The translations under genes were made by a program, and so were the position numbers. Shown here piece by piece: positions 7,875-15,497 of a DNA stretch of 48,236 nucleotides (position 1 is its first letter; every line of letters starts with the position of its first letter). Source of the DNA: Prevotella sp. (GTDB taxonomy: Bacteria > Bacteroidota > Bacteroidia > Bacteroidales > Bacteroidaceae). The notes under the pieces were generated by a model, which saw only the letters and a program-made list of their open reading frames with translations, did no database searches and was not told the DNA's origin. The stretch lies in NCBI GenBank assembly GCA_024697405.1, contig JAILFU010000168.1, positions 1 through 48,236 on the forward strand, given 5' to 3'.

Positions 7875-8726
7875 TTACTCGGGGTCTACGGCTACTGTGG
7901 CAGATCGGGCTTTTGGGCTGCTGCCGCTGCCTGCTCCGAAGTAGAGGTAAAGGGCCTCGATGGCATCGGCGGGGCTGATGCTTCCGTCGTGGTTCAGGTC
8001 GGCAGCCTCCTCAATGAAGCCTGTCTGATCCACGCCGAAGTACCGGTAGAGAATCATGATGGCATCGGCGGGCGTCACGTCGCCACTATCGTTCACGTCG
8101 CCCAGGATGTAGTTCTTCGTCATGAAGAACAACGGATTGCTCCAGTCGGTTTTTTCATTTGCCGATCGGACACCACGCACATTGAACAAGTGATACACCC
8201 CTGGCTCCAGCCCGGTGACGGTGTAAGGACTGCCGTCGCAGGTCAATGTCGTGGTGACAGGAGTGGTTAGGGGGGCGGCGGAGGTGGTGGCATACACGCC
8301 GAAGACTGCTCTCCTTGCATCGTTACTTACTTTCAAATTTCTGGTGTCGCTCTTTGCATACAGCGTGAGCGTGCCACCCAGCATGACACCCGGGATGATG
8401 AACCAGTCATCATCCTGATAGCTGCTGATAACTGAAGCTGCACAATAGTCACCAATGTATGAAGAGCTCTGCGAGCCTGCCCTGGTAGGCCTGCTTTTTA
8501 TAGCATCACAATAGACACTCCACCATGATTCATCACCAGAGGCTGCAATGTAAATCCAATCTGGCAAGCTGCCATTCTCAAAGCCTTCCGTTAACACCTC
8601 GTTTCCTGCTTTGTCTTTCAGCTTGATGTCGTCGATATACAATTGAATGGGTCCGCTGGCCTTGTAGTGGCGGATGGCTATAGTGCCATTACGCGTCGGG
8701 AAGCTGGTGAGGTCGAAGGTGTATGG
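7875..8726 (-). CDS. 3' part of a frameshifted surface protein: dockerin-type end
   Basis: This frame continues the upstream 1,083-residue frame after a frameshift at about 8724-8731: it reads YTFDLTSFPTRNGTIAIRHYKASG and then LYIDDIKLKD, a carbohydrate-binding-like beta domain, before its first ATG at 8642. Residues FENGSLPDWIYIAASGDESWW suggest a cleaved-adhesin-like beta sandwich, followed by a Fn3-like strand set. The end carries a dockerin type I pair: GDVNDSGDVTPADAIMILYRYFG and DLNHDGSISPADAIEALYLYFG, each with a calcium-loop pattern. No cohesin gene is in the window. If the frameshift is real, this part is not translated with the signal peptide. Confidence 0.75.
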   Translation of the reverse strand, partial: PYTFDLTSFPTRNGTIAIRHYKASGPIQLYIDDIKLKDKAGNEVLTEGFENGSLPDWIYIAASGDESWWSVYCDAIKSRPTRAGSQSSSYIGDYCAASVISSYQDDDWFIIPGVMLGGTLTLYAKSDTRNLKVSNDARRAVFGVYATTSAAPLTTPVTTTLTCDGSPYTVTGLEPGVYHLFNVRGVRSANEKTDWSNPLFFMTKNYILGDVNDSGDVTPADAIMILYRYFGVDQTGFIEEAADLNHDGSISPADAIEALYLYFGAGSGSSPKARSATVAVDPE

Positions 8727-11700
8727 TAAAGTTCATCGGTGGTGATGACATCGCTGCCCGCCTGTGTGAACACACTCTTGTCAGGATGCGCATATGGCGT
8801 CACCTCTATTTCATAGCTGTCGTGATAGCCCGTCCAGCTCAAGGTAGCTGTGGTGCGGGTGATGTCGGCAACTTCTACATTGATGGGCTTGGCGAGGAGC
8901 TCAGGCGTGGTGAAGTTCACTGTCGCCCATGCGCTGTTGCCCAGCTCGCTGTCTTTGGCACGTACCTGGGCCACATAGCTGGTTTCAGGCTCCAGCCCCG
9001 TCAGTGGGTAAGACTGTTCTGTGGTCGAGGTGGAAACGGCCCAAATGCCTCCTTCGACAGTGAGGTCTTCCATACAGCCGCGAATCATCCAGCAGCAGCC
9101 AGCGCGGGAAGAGTTGTCATCCACCCTCCACATGCCGTTCACACAGATCCATTTGCCGTTGGGGTCGGCCCCGTCCACTTGGCAGCACGGCACTACGTTT
9201 GCCCCTGCTTCTGTGAGGGTAATCCACAGGTTCTCTCCGGGGATGATGGCTACAGGCGTGGCCAACACAATCTCATGGAATGAATTCAAGTGTTCCGGAG
9301 TCACCGTTTGTGTATAGAGCAGCGTGCCGGGCGCATGGGTGCCATTGGAATAGATGCTCAGTGTGATGTCGGAAGTGTTGGAAGTACCTTCGTAGACGGC
9401 CACCTTGGTCAGCTTCCTGCCTGTAACCTGGCTGCCGGGATACATCACACCCCAAGTTGTAGTGTATGTGCCACTGTCAAAGGATTTGGAGCGCGCTCCG
9501 TTGTCATACTGTAGCCATGCCTCAGCGGGAATGGTTCCACACCGCACGTCATAGCTGTCGCCTTCTCCTGTCCAGCTGAGGGTAGCGCTGGTGGGTTTGA
9601 CATCGCCCACCGTGACCTTTGGTTTCTGCACGTCTGCCGCCTTTCCCGTATGCAGGCGTATCTGGTTCTTCATTCGTGTCAGTGTACCGCTACTGTTAGG
9701 ATTGGCCGGGTCGTAGTTGGTATTATCATTATATATGTATAGGGCCTGGCTCTGCTCACTATTGTAAGAAAGGAAAGAAGAACTTGAATACCAAATCCCT
9801 GTATTGTCGTCAACGACAAGCAACACGTTGTGCTGCCCGTCGTACTCAAAAGTATTGTCCAGCGTGATGGTTGTCCAGTCGTCCTGGGCAAAGTTCACCT
9901 CACCACTGAAGACGAGGTCGCCCGCTGTGACACTGCACCAGTCGTTGCCGTCACTGAAGCTGCTCTTGTCGGTGCTTACCATATAGATGTCCAGCTGGCG
10001 GGTCATCTGTGATTTACAATAGAAATCAATGCCTTTGACGGTGGCTGCCTGACCCAGTTCAGCAGCCGTATAAATCTGCTGGGTCAAAGAATATTTGTAG
10101 AAATTAGTGGTGGGCAGTTGAGAAGAGGTTTTATCGCCTGAGCCAATGGCCGTTTCGGTAACAGGAATGATGTCAAACCCTATGACATTTCTTTTGCTAG
10201 ATGGATATTGGTAATCTCCCTCTATGGGCATAGTGGGATCGAATTTACCGTAGCCCGAACGATAAGTATAGATAGCCTTGTATGAGGTTCTGTCATCGAA
10301 TTCATTTCCATTTATGTTGCTTGCCTTCTTATCGGTTTTGTTGAAGGCAATGAGCAGATTGTGTTTTCCGCTGTACTGGAAAGGCTTGTCCAGCTTGAAG
10401 GCATATTCCGGATTCGAGGTATTGAGCGTCACCTGGCCGGAATAGACCAGGTCGTCTTCGCTCATCGGCACCCATTGTGTGCTGACGATGCTGGCGCTAC
10501 CGCCTCTAAACTCGTCTATATCCACTTCCTTCATATATATGTCGACTGGTGTTCCCGATGTTGAAAATCCCTGCAGCCACAGCGTAATGGCCCTGATGGT
10601 TCCTGCGGTTTTCATCTCTTCAGCTGTAAATATCTGCTGGCAGTAGGAATATTGGCCATTATAAGCCACGGGGAGGTAATCGTACTGGCTATAGTACGTT
10701 TTGGATGGATCGCCAATCGTAAACTGCACATCTGTCGCACTGCTGGCAGGCTCGAAGTTGAACATGATGTTATTCTTGGCAGTATTTGTGTAGCTCTCAG
10801 TCACCGACGGGGCGGCAGGATCAATGGGCTGGGCGCTGGAATACCCGCAAATGGACATGTATAGAGTGCTTGGGATAAAACCCTTTCCTCCCAGTCCGTT
10901 TGTGGCAGATCCAGTCTTGTCGTTGAAGGCTATCAGCAGTCCGTGCGTTCCGGTGTAATAGAAGGGCTTGTCAAGTTGGATGGTATATGCCTGTACTTCC
11001 GTATTTTGAACGGTCAGCGTGCCGGTATAGACCAAGTCGTTGTCTGACAGTGGAACCCAGTCTGTCTTTTTGGTGAATGATGTTTTGTCCACCTCCTTCA
11101 TATAGATGTCGATGGACCTTTGGGGGAGGTTGGCTTTTCCCGTCAGCCACAGGGTGATGGAGTTGATAGTTCCTGCCCTTCCTATTTCATCGGCATTATA
11201 AATCTGCTGGGAATAGGAATACTTTTGTGCAGAGTTCACGGGCAATGTCCCGAAGTTTGTACAGTTCTCAGGCTTGTCGCCAATCAACACATCGTCGGGA
11301 ACAGCAGGAGTGATGTCGAGCTGCACGACGTTCCTTTTAAGATAGGGGGTGCCTGGCCTGGATGGCGGGCTGGCAGGATTAATTGCCGTAGAGTTATCAA
11401 TGGCGAAGACAGATTTGTAGTTGCTACCCGAAGAGAATACCTTCCCTTGCAGTCCACCTACCATCACATCACTTCCTCCAGACTTGTTGATGGAAATCAG
11501 CAGGTTGCCGTTGCCGTTGTAAATGAAGGGCGTGCTGAGCGTGAAGGTCTTGGCCTCGACGGTGGTGTTGCTGAAAGTCAGCGTGCCCGAATAGACCTTG
11601 TCGGTTGCTGACAGCGTCACCCAGCCTCCCTCGTCGAAAGACGCCTTGTCCACTTCCTTCATGTAGATGTCAACGGTCACCGGATGGATGTTGGCATAGC

Positions 11701-11929
11701 CCGTCAGCCAGAAGGTGACAGCGTTGATAGTTCCTGCTGTTCTTATCTCTTCAGCAGTATAGATTTGCTGCGAGTAGGAATATACATAAGTGGAATTCAA
11801 AGGAAGATAGGGATCGTCGGAGGCATCATTCAGATTTCCCACTGTCACTGTTACGGCCCTGGCCCCTGTGAGGCCACAGAACATGGCGAGCAGCAACATG
11901 GCTGCGCGCAATACCGTGTTTTTCTTCAT
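8678..11929 (-). CDS. 5' part of a frameshifted surface protein: four beta repeats and Fn3 domains
   Basis: Start chosen at ATG 11929 (MKKNTVLRAAMLLLAMFCGLTGARA), a clear signal peptide; ATG 11938 is also possible. Four copies of a domain of about 165-185 residues follow. Each contains YSYSQQIY(T/N)A(E/D)E(I/L), AGTIN.(V/I)T.WL.G, VDIYMKEVDK and LVYSG, then NLLI.... Copies begin near residues 28, 215, 400 and 590. At least three Fn3-like modules (ATLSWTG..DSYDV) come next. The frame ends in out-of-frame residues (HTPSTSPASRRVMAL), because of a frameshift near 8724-8731; the natural continuation is the dockerin part downstream. The product would be a secreted adhesin-like or carbohydrate-binding protein of roughly 1,350 residues. 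Confidence 0.8.
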   Translation of the reverse strand: MKKNTVLRAAMLLLAMFCGLTGARAVTVTVGNLNDASDDPYLPLNSTYVYSYSQQIYTAEEIRTAGTINAVTFWLTGYANIHPVTVDIYMKEVDKASFDEGGWVTLSATDKVYSGTLTFSNTTVEAKTFTLSTPFIYNGNGNLLISINKSGGSDVMVGGLQGKVFSSGSNYKSVFAIDNSTAINPASPPSRPGTPYLKRNVVQLDITPAVPDDVLIGDKPENCTNFGTLPVNSAQKYSYSQQIYNADEIGRAGTINSITLWLTGKANLPQRSIDIYMKEVDKTSFTKKTDWVPLSDNDLVYTGTLTVQNTEVQAYTIQLDKPFYYTGTHGLLIAFNDKTGSATNGLGGKGFIPSTLYMSICGYSSAQPIDPAAPSVTESYTNTAKNNIMFNFEPASSATDVQFTIGDPSKTYYSQYDYLPVAYNGQYSYCQQIFTAEEMKTAGTIRAITLWLQGFSTSGTPVDIYMKEVDIDEFRGGSASIVSTQWVPMSEDDLVYSGQVTLNTSNPEYAFKLDKPFQYSGKHNLLIAFNKTDKKASNINGNEFDDRTSYKAIYTYRSGYGKFDPTMPIEGDYQYPSSKRNVIGFDIIPVTETAIGSGDKTSSQLPTTNFYKYSLTQQIYTAAELGQAATVKGIDFYCKSQMTRQLDIYMVSTDKSSFSDGNDWCSVTAGDLVFSGEVNFAQDDWTTITLDNTFEYDGQHNVLLVVDDNTGIWYSSSSFLSYNSEQSQALYIYNDNTNYDPANPNSSGTLTRMKNQIRLHTGKAADVQKPKVTVGDVKPTSATLSWTGEGDSYDVRCGTIPAEAWLQYDNGARSKSFDSGTYTTTWGVMYPGSQVTGRKLTKVAVYEGTSNTSDITLSIYSNGTHAPGTLLYTQTVTPEHLNSFHEIVLATPVAIIPGENLWITLTEAGANVVPCCQVDGADPNGKWICVNGMWRVDDNSSRAGCCWMIRGCMEDLTVEGGIWAVSTSTTEQSYPLTGLEPETSYVAQVRAKDSELGNSAWATVNFTTPELLAKPINVEVADITRTTATLSWTGYHDSYEIEVTPYAHPDKSVFTQAGSDVITTDELYHTPSTSPASRRVMAL

Positions 11930-11992
11930 ACTAACCATGGTCAATAAGCGTTATATTATTAATAATGTTGTCGGATGTATAGTAACAGTCTG

Positions 11993-12023
11993 CAAAAATA
12001 CGAAATAAAATCTAAACTGCCAA
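11993..12023 (-). promoter_or_regulatory. Candidate promoter of the dockerin/Fn3 surface-protein gene
   Basis: On the minus strand, TTG (12023-12021), a 20-base spacer and TATTTTTG (12000-11993) match the Bacteroidota -33/-7 pattern. The box lies about 64 bases upstream of the chosen start, and the -33 part lies just before the helicase stop at 12029. Confidence 0.5.
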
Positions 12024-12028
12024 GCAAT

Positions 12029-14707
12029 TCACAGTTTATTTGGTAAAAAAGCGCTTCTCAGGCACTCCATATAGGGAGTGAGTACCTTGGCATACCAGGA
12101 GCCCCAGCGGGTGACGGTATTATGACAATAGGTGACGATGAGGCGGCGGCGGGCACGTGACATGGCCACATAGAACTTGCGGGCTTCCTCTCCACGCTTG
12201 GCATCGTCAGAAGCAAAAGGCGAGGGGTATTTGCCGTCGATGGCATCGTAGACCACCACCGTGTCGAACTCCAGCCCTTTGGCTTTATGGACGGTAGAGA
12301 CGAACACCCGTTCCGTCATGCTGGCAGACCCGCAGAGGTCAGCCTCTTTCAGGGTGCATAGCTCACTGTAGTGTCGGCTGAGCATCTCAGCAAGCGAATC
12401 CCCTACCCTGCCTTTAGAGCCTTTCCCTTGGCCTTCCCCAAGAGAGGAAGGAGCAGACAGTTCTGCGTCAATGTAGCGCAGCATATATTGCAGCTTGGGA
12501 AGCTCAGGAATATATTGATTTTCCAGCAGGTAGTGATAGGCGTACTGTAACTCTGTCATTAGGGAACATTCGTCAGGGATGGGGTCTGCATACAGCTGTT
12601 CCCGTGTATGCATGAACAATTCTCTGTAGAGCGTCCGGAAACGCTGTGCGAGACGACGGTGGCGACTGAGGAACTCCAGCTGGCGGCCTACGACCGAGCG
12701 CCCTAGGTCATAACAATGTCTGACCAGGCTCAGCGTGGCAACGATGTCATCATTGGCCAAATGCGAGTTCTGTCCTTCCAGACGAAGCTGCGCCAGCAGG
12801 TCGCGCAGCTTGTAGCTGGGCTGCCGGGGATGGAGCAGGCGTGCCAGCTTCAGGCTGTCCAGGTAGGTGGGCCATAGCGCTTGCATGGACAGTTGGGGGG
12901 CATAGCGGCGCATGTTGTGCTCCATTATCTGGTAGTCGTAGGTAGCGTTGTGCCCCAGGATGGCACAGCCTCGGGCAAAATCGGCAAAGCGCTCCAGCGC
13001 CTCCCTGTGACTCAGGTGAGGATGCTGGCGATATTCCTCTACTAGCGGGTTCGGCACATCACCCAGCATGGCAGGAATCTCCAAGTCTGTCTCGATGAAC
13101 AGGTTCAGCTCTGCTATAGCCTTCCCTTGCCTGACACGGATGGCAGCTATCTGCACCACATCGTCGTGGAAGACGTCCAAGCCAGTGGTCTCGGTGTCGA
13201 AGACCACCACATCCTGTTGCTCATAGATAGTAACGAACTCGCGTACATAGGTGCTGTTTTCATAGAGCAGCAGGTCGGCAGGCGAGATGGCCAGCTGCAT
13301 CATGGCCCTCACAGCCTGGCGGGCGGAACTGTTTGAGGCATAGACCTTCAGCCCTGAGAGGATATGCGACCAGGCGATGAAGTTATGCTCCATATTGGCC
13401 ACGCCCAGATGGGCCAGCAGCAGGCGCACAGGCGGCGTGGCAAAGAAGTCGGTGCCGCTAATCTTGAAGTGGGGCAGCCGACCCAGGGCAGCACTCACAT
13501 CGTCGGCATCGCTGTTGAAAGCCACGACCACGGCAATGGTCTCCTGCGGGAATTGCTCATAGAGGCGTGTCACCTCACGGGCCACCATGTTAGCCTCGTC
13601 AATATTGGTATGAGCGTCCATCAGCACCACGTCGCCCGGCCGGCGCGGCTCCTTGTTCTTTGTGGTGGGCAGCAGGGCGGGGTCTATGCCCAACTGCCAC
13701 TGCGCATAGCGGTTGAATATGTTGAGCAGGTACTGGGGCGAGCGATAGTTCTGATAGAAGTTGTAGAAATGGCTGTCGCCGCACCGCCTGTGGAGCAGCG
13801 CAAGGGTGTCGGTCTTGGCTCCCATGAACGAGAAAATGGCCTGCTGGGCGTCGCCCAGGTAGACCACCGTGGCATCTGGGGTGCAGAAGCGGTCGATGAT
13901 GGCCAGTTGCAGCGGGTTCAAGTCCTGCACCTCGTCGACCTGCAGCCAGCGGAAGCAGTGCTCCGGGTGACTCGACGGCATCGCGTCATAGGTTGACAGG
14001 AGCAGGTCCTCGAAATCGAGGAGGTCGTTTTGCTGCTTGTACAGCTCATACTGCCGGGCGGCATAGAGCTGGTGCAACAGCTGCCGGCAGTCGTTATTCA
14101 TCATGGACGGCTCATTGAGATAATGGTCAGACTCCATATAGAGGCGCACGGTGCTCTCCTTGTCATAGTTCAGGCAGAACGCCAGGCACAGCCCTCTCAA
14201 GGCCGATGGTCTGATGGCATCGGTGTGCACTCTCAACTCCTTGGGATAGTCATCGCGCATCTGCCGCATCAGGTGCTGCAGGTTGATCATCTGCGAATAG
14301 CGCTGGCGGCTCTTGTTGTCATCGAGCACATGCAGCTCGTCCTCGCCCAGGAAGTCGGCCAGGATGCTGATGCTGGTGTCGGTGTCGATGACAGAGGCAT
14401 GTTCGGGCACTATACCATTGTCGAAGAGGAAATGCAGGCAGAAGCGGTGCACATTGCCCACGAAGAGGTCGTCGGGCATCGTGATGCCCATTCGCTGGCC
14501 TATGCGCTCTTTCATGCCGCGCGCCGCACGGTTGGTGAATGTCAGACAGGCCATGTCGCTGAATGCCACGCCCTGCTTGTGGGCATGGATGACGCGCTCG
14601 GCCAGCACGGCAGTCTTGCCGCAGCCCGGCGGAGCCAGCACCAGATGATGCCCTCCCGTAACCTCGATGACACGACGTTGCTGGGCGTTGAATTGTCGCT
14701 CTTTCAT
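12029..14707 (-). CDS. UvrD/Rep-family DNA helicase with an inserted DEDDh 3'-5' exonuclease domain
   Basis: An 892-residue superfamily-1 helicase. The Q-motif (FNAQQRRVIEV) and Walker A (APPGCGKT) lie within the first 35 residues, motif Ia is CLTFTNRAARGMKER, and the Walker B equivalent is LQVDEVQDLNPLQ. Residues about 498-665 form a DnaQ-type exonuclease: FDTETTGLD, LGHNATYDYQIM and HLANDD (DEDDh pattern). UvrD C-terminal motifs follow: STVHKAKGLEFD, FYVAMSRARRRL. The protein should unwind DNA and degrade or proofread a 3' end during repair. Residues about 751-769 (PSSLGEGQGKGSKGRVGDS) are low-complexity and repeat-derived. It is transcribed divergently from ruvA. Confidence 0.88.
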   Translation of the reverse strand: MKERQFNAQQRRVIEVTGGHHLVLAPPGCGKTAVLAERVIHAHKQGVAFSDMACLTFTNRAARGMKERIGQRMGITMPDDLFVGNVHRFCLHFLFDNGIVPEHASVIDTDTSISILADFLGEDELHVLDDNKSRQRYSQMINLQHLMRQMRDDYPKELRVHTDAIRPSALRGLCLAFCLNYDKESTVRLYMESDHYLNEPSMMNNDCRQLLHQLYAARQYELYKQQNDLLDFEDLLLSTYDAMPSSHPEHCFRWLQVDEVQDLNPLQLAIIDRFCTPDATVVYLGDAQQAIFSFMGAKTDTLALLHRRCGDSHFYNFYQNYRSPQYLLNIFNRYAQWQLGIDPALLPTTKNKEPRRPGDVVLMDAHTNIDEANMVAREVTRLYEQFPQETIAVVVAFNSDADDVSAALGRLPHFKISGTDFFATPPVRLLLAHLGVANMEHNFIAWSHILSGLKVYASNSSARQAVRAMMQLAISPADLLLYENSTYVREFVTIYEQQDVVVFDTETTGLDVFHDDVVQIAAIRVRQGKAIAELNLFIETDLEIPAMLGDVPNPLVEEYRQHPHLSHREALERFADFARGCAILGHNATYDYQIMEHNMRRYAPQLSMQALWPTYLDSLKLARLLHPRQPSYKLRDLLAQLRLEGQNSHLANDDIVATLSLVRHCYDLGRSVVGRQLEFLSRHRRLAQRFRTLYRELFMHTREQLYADPIPDECSLMTELQYAYHYLLENQYIPELPKLQYMLRYIDAELSAPSSLGEGQGKGSKGRVGDSLAEMLSRHYSELCTLKEADLCGSASMTERVFVSTVHKAKGLEFDTVVVYDAIDGKYPSPFASDDAKRGEEARKFYVAMSRARRRLIVTYCHNTVTRWGSWYAKVLTPYMECLRSAFLPNKL
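12399..12455. repeat. In-frame GC-rich repeat inside the helicase gene
   Basis: On the gene strand, CTCCTTCCTCTCTTGGGG is followed by AAGGCCAAGGGAAAGGCTC and GGCAGGGTAGGGG. The first half can fold on itself. It encodes a Gly/Ser/Lys segment between conserved helicase blocks, and the frame is kept. The pattern matches the CTCCCC/GGGGA repeats elsewhere in the window. Confidence 0.6.
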
Positions 14708-14807
14708 ATCCTTTCAACGGAAAAAAGACCATTTTATTACACGAAAGGCAATAATCCGCCCTTCTGCTCGTTAATAAAAGCGTATATATACAAACAAAAC
14801 AGACAAT

Positions 14808-15437
14808 ATGATAGAATACATCAGGGGCGAGCTGACCGAGCTGACCCCCGCCTTGGCAACGGTTGAAGCTGCCGGTGTGGGCTACGGACTGAATATCTCG
14901 CTGAACACCTACACCTCCATTCAGGGGAGCCTCCGCCCCTCGGGGGGACAGAAAGGGGGCGACGTTAAATTGTATGTCTATGAGGCCATCCGCGAAGATG
15001 CCTATGTGCTCTTCGGTTTCGCTTCGAAGCGCGAACGCGAGATGTTCGAGCAGCTCATCACCGTAAGCGGCGTGGGTAACAACACGGCTCGCATGATGCT
15101 CTCGTCGATGAGCGTCCCCGAACTGTGCAACGCCATCAGCACGGGGAACGCCAAACTCATACAGAGCATCAAGGGCATAGGAAAGATGACGGCACAGCGC
15201 ATCATCGTCGACCTGCGCGACAAGATTGTGGCCTTAGGCATTGCCGAAGAGATTCCTGTCGGCGGCAGCGTGGCCGCTCCGGTCAACAATGCCGTGCGCG
15301 ACGAGGCTGTGGCCGCCCTCACCATGCTGGGCTTCTCTCCTGCCCCCACCCAGAAGGTGGTCGTGGCCATCCTCCAGGCTCAGCCGCAGCTGCCCGTGGA
15401 GCAGGTGGTGAAGCTGGCACTGAAGCAGATTAAATGA
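14808..15437 (+). CDS. ruvA: Holliday junction branch-migration protein RuvA
   Basis: The 209-residue protein binds four-way DNA junctions as a tetramer and loads the RuvB motor. Domain I begins MIEYIRGELTELTPALATVEAAGVGYGLNIS, and conserved IREDAYVLFGF follows. Domain II has helix-hairpin-helix segments (LITVSGVGNNTARMML and LIQSIKGIGKMTAQRIIVDL), and domain III is the helical end (AVAALTMLGFSPAPTQKVV). An insertion of about ten residues (SLRPSGGQKGGD, about residues 41-52) sits between two domain I strands, where usual RuvA proteins have a short turn. The stop codon overlaps an octamer tandem repeat that runs into sprA. Confidence 0.96.
   Translation: MIEYIRGELTELTPALATVEAAGVGYGLNISLNTYTSIQGSLRPSGGQKGGDVKLYVYEAIREDAYVLFGFASKREREMFEQLITVSGVGNNTARMMLSSMSVPELCNAISTGNAKLIQSIKGIGKMTAQRIIVDLRDKIVALGIAEEIPVGGSVAAPVNNAVRDEAVAALTMLGFSPAPTQKVVVAILQAQPQLPVEQVVKLALKQIK
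14923..14962. repeat. Short in-frame repeat insertion in ruvA
   Basis: AGGGGAGCCTCCGCCCCT is followed by CGGGGGGACAGAAAGGGGG. The sequence is self-complementary, far more G/C-only than its surroundings, and encodes the extra Gly-rich loop of RuvA. It resembles the C/G-rich intergenic repeats of this window. Confidence 0.6.
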
Positions 15438-15497
15438 GAAAATGAGAAAATGAGAAATTGAGAAAATGAGAGAATGAGAGAATGAGAGAATGAGAAA
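15434..15497 (+). repeat. 8-bp tandem repeat spanning the ruvA stop and sprA start
   Basis: Eight consecutive octamers of the type ATGAGAAA or ATGAGAGA begin at 15434, 15442, 15450, 15458 (TTG variant), 15466, 15474, 15482 and 15490. Each unit offers an ATG, but all except the last run into a stop after a few codons. The ruvA TGA is in the first unit and the sprA ATG is in the last. Confidence 0.9.
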
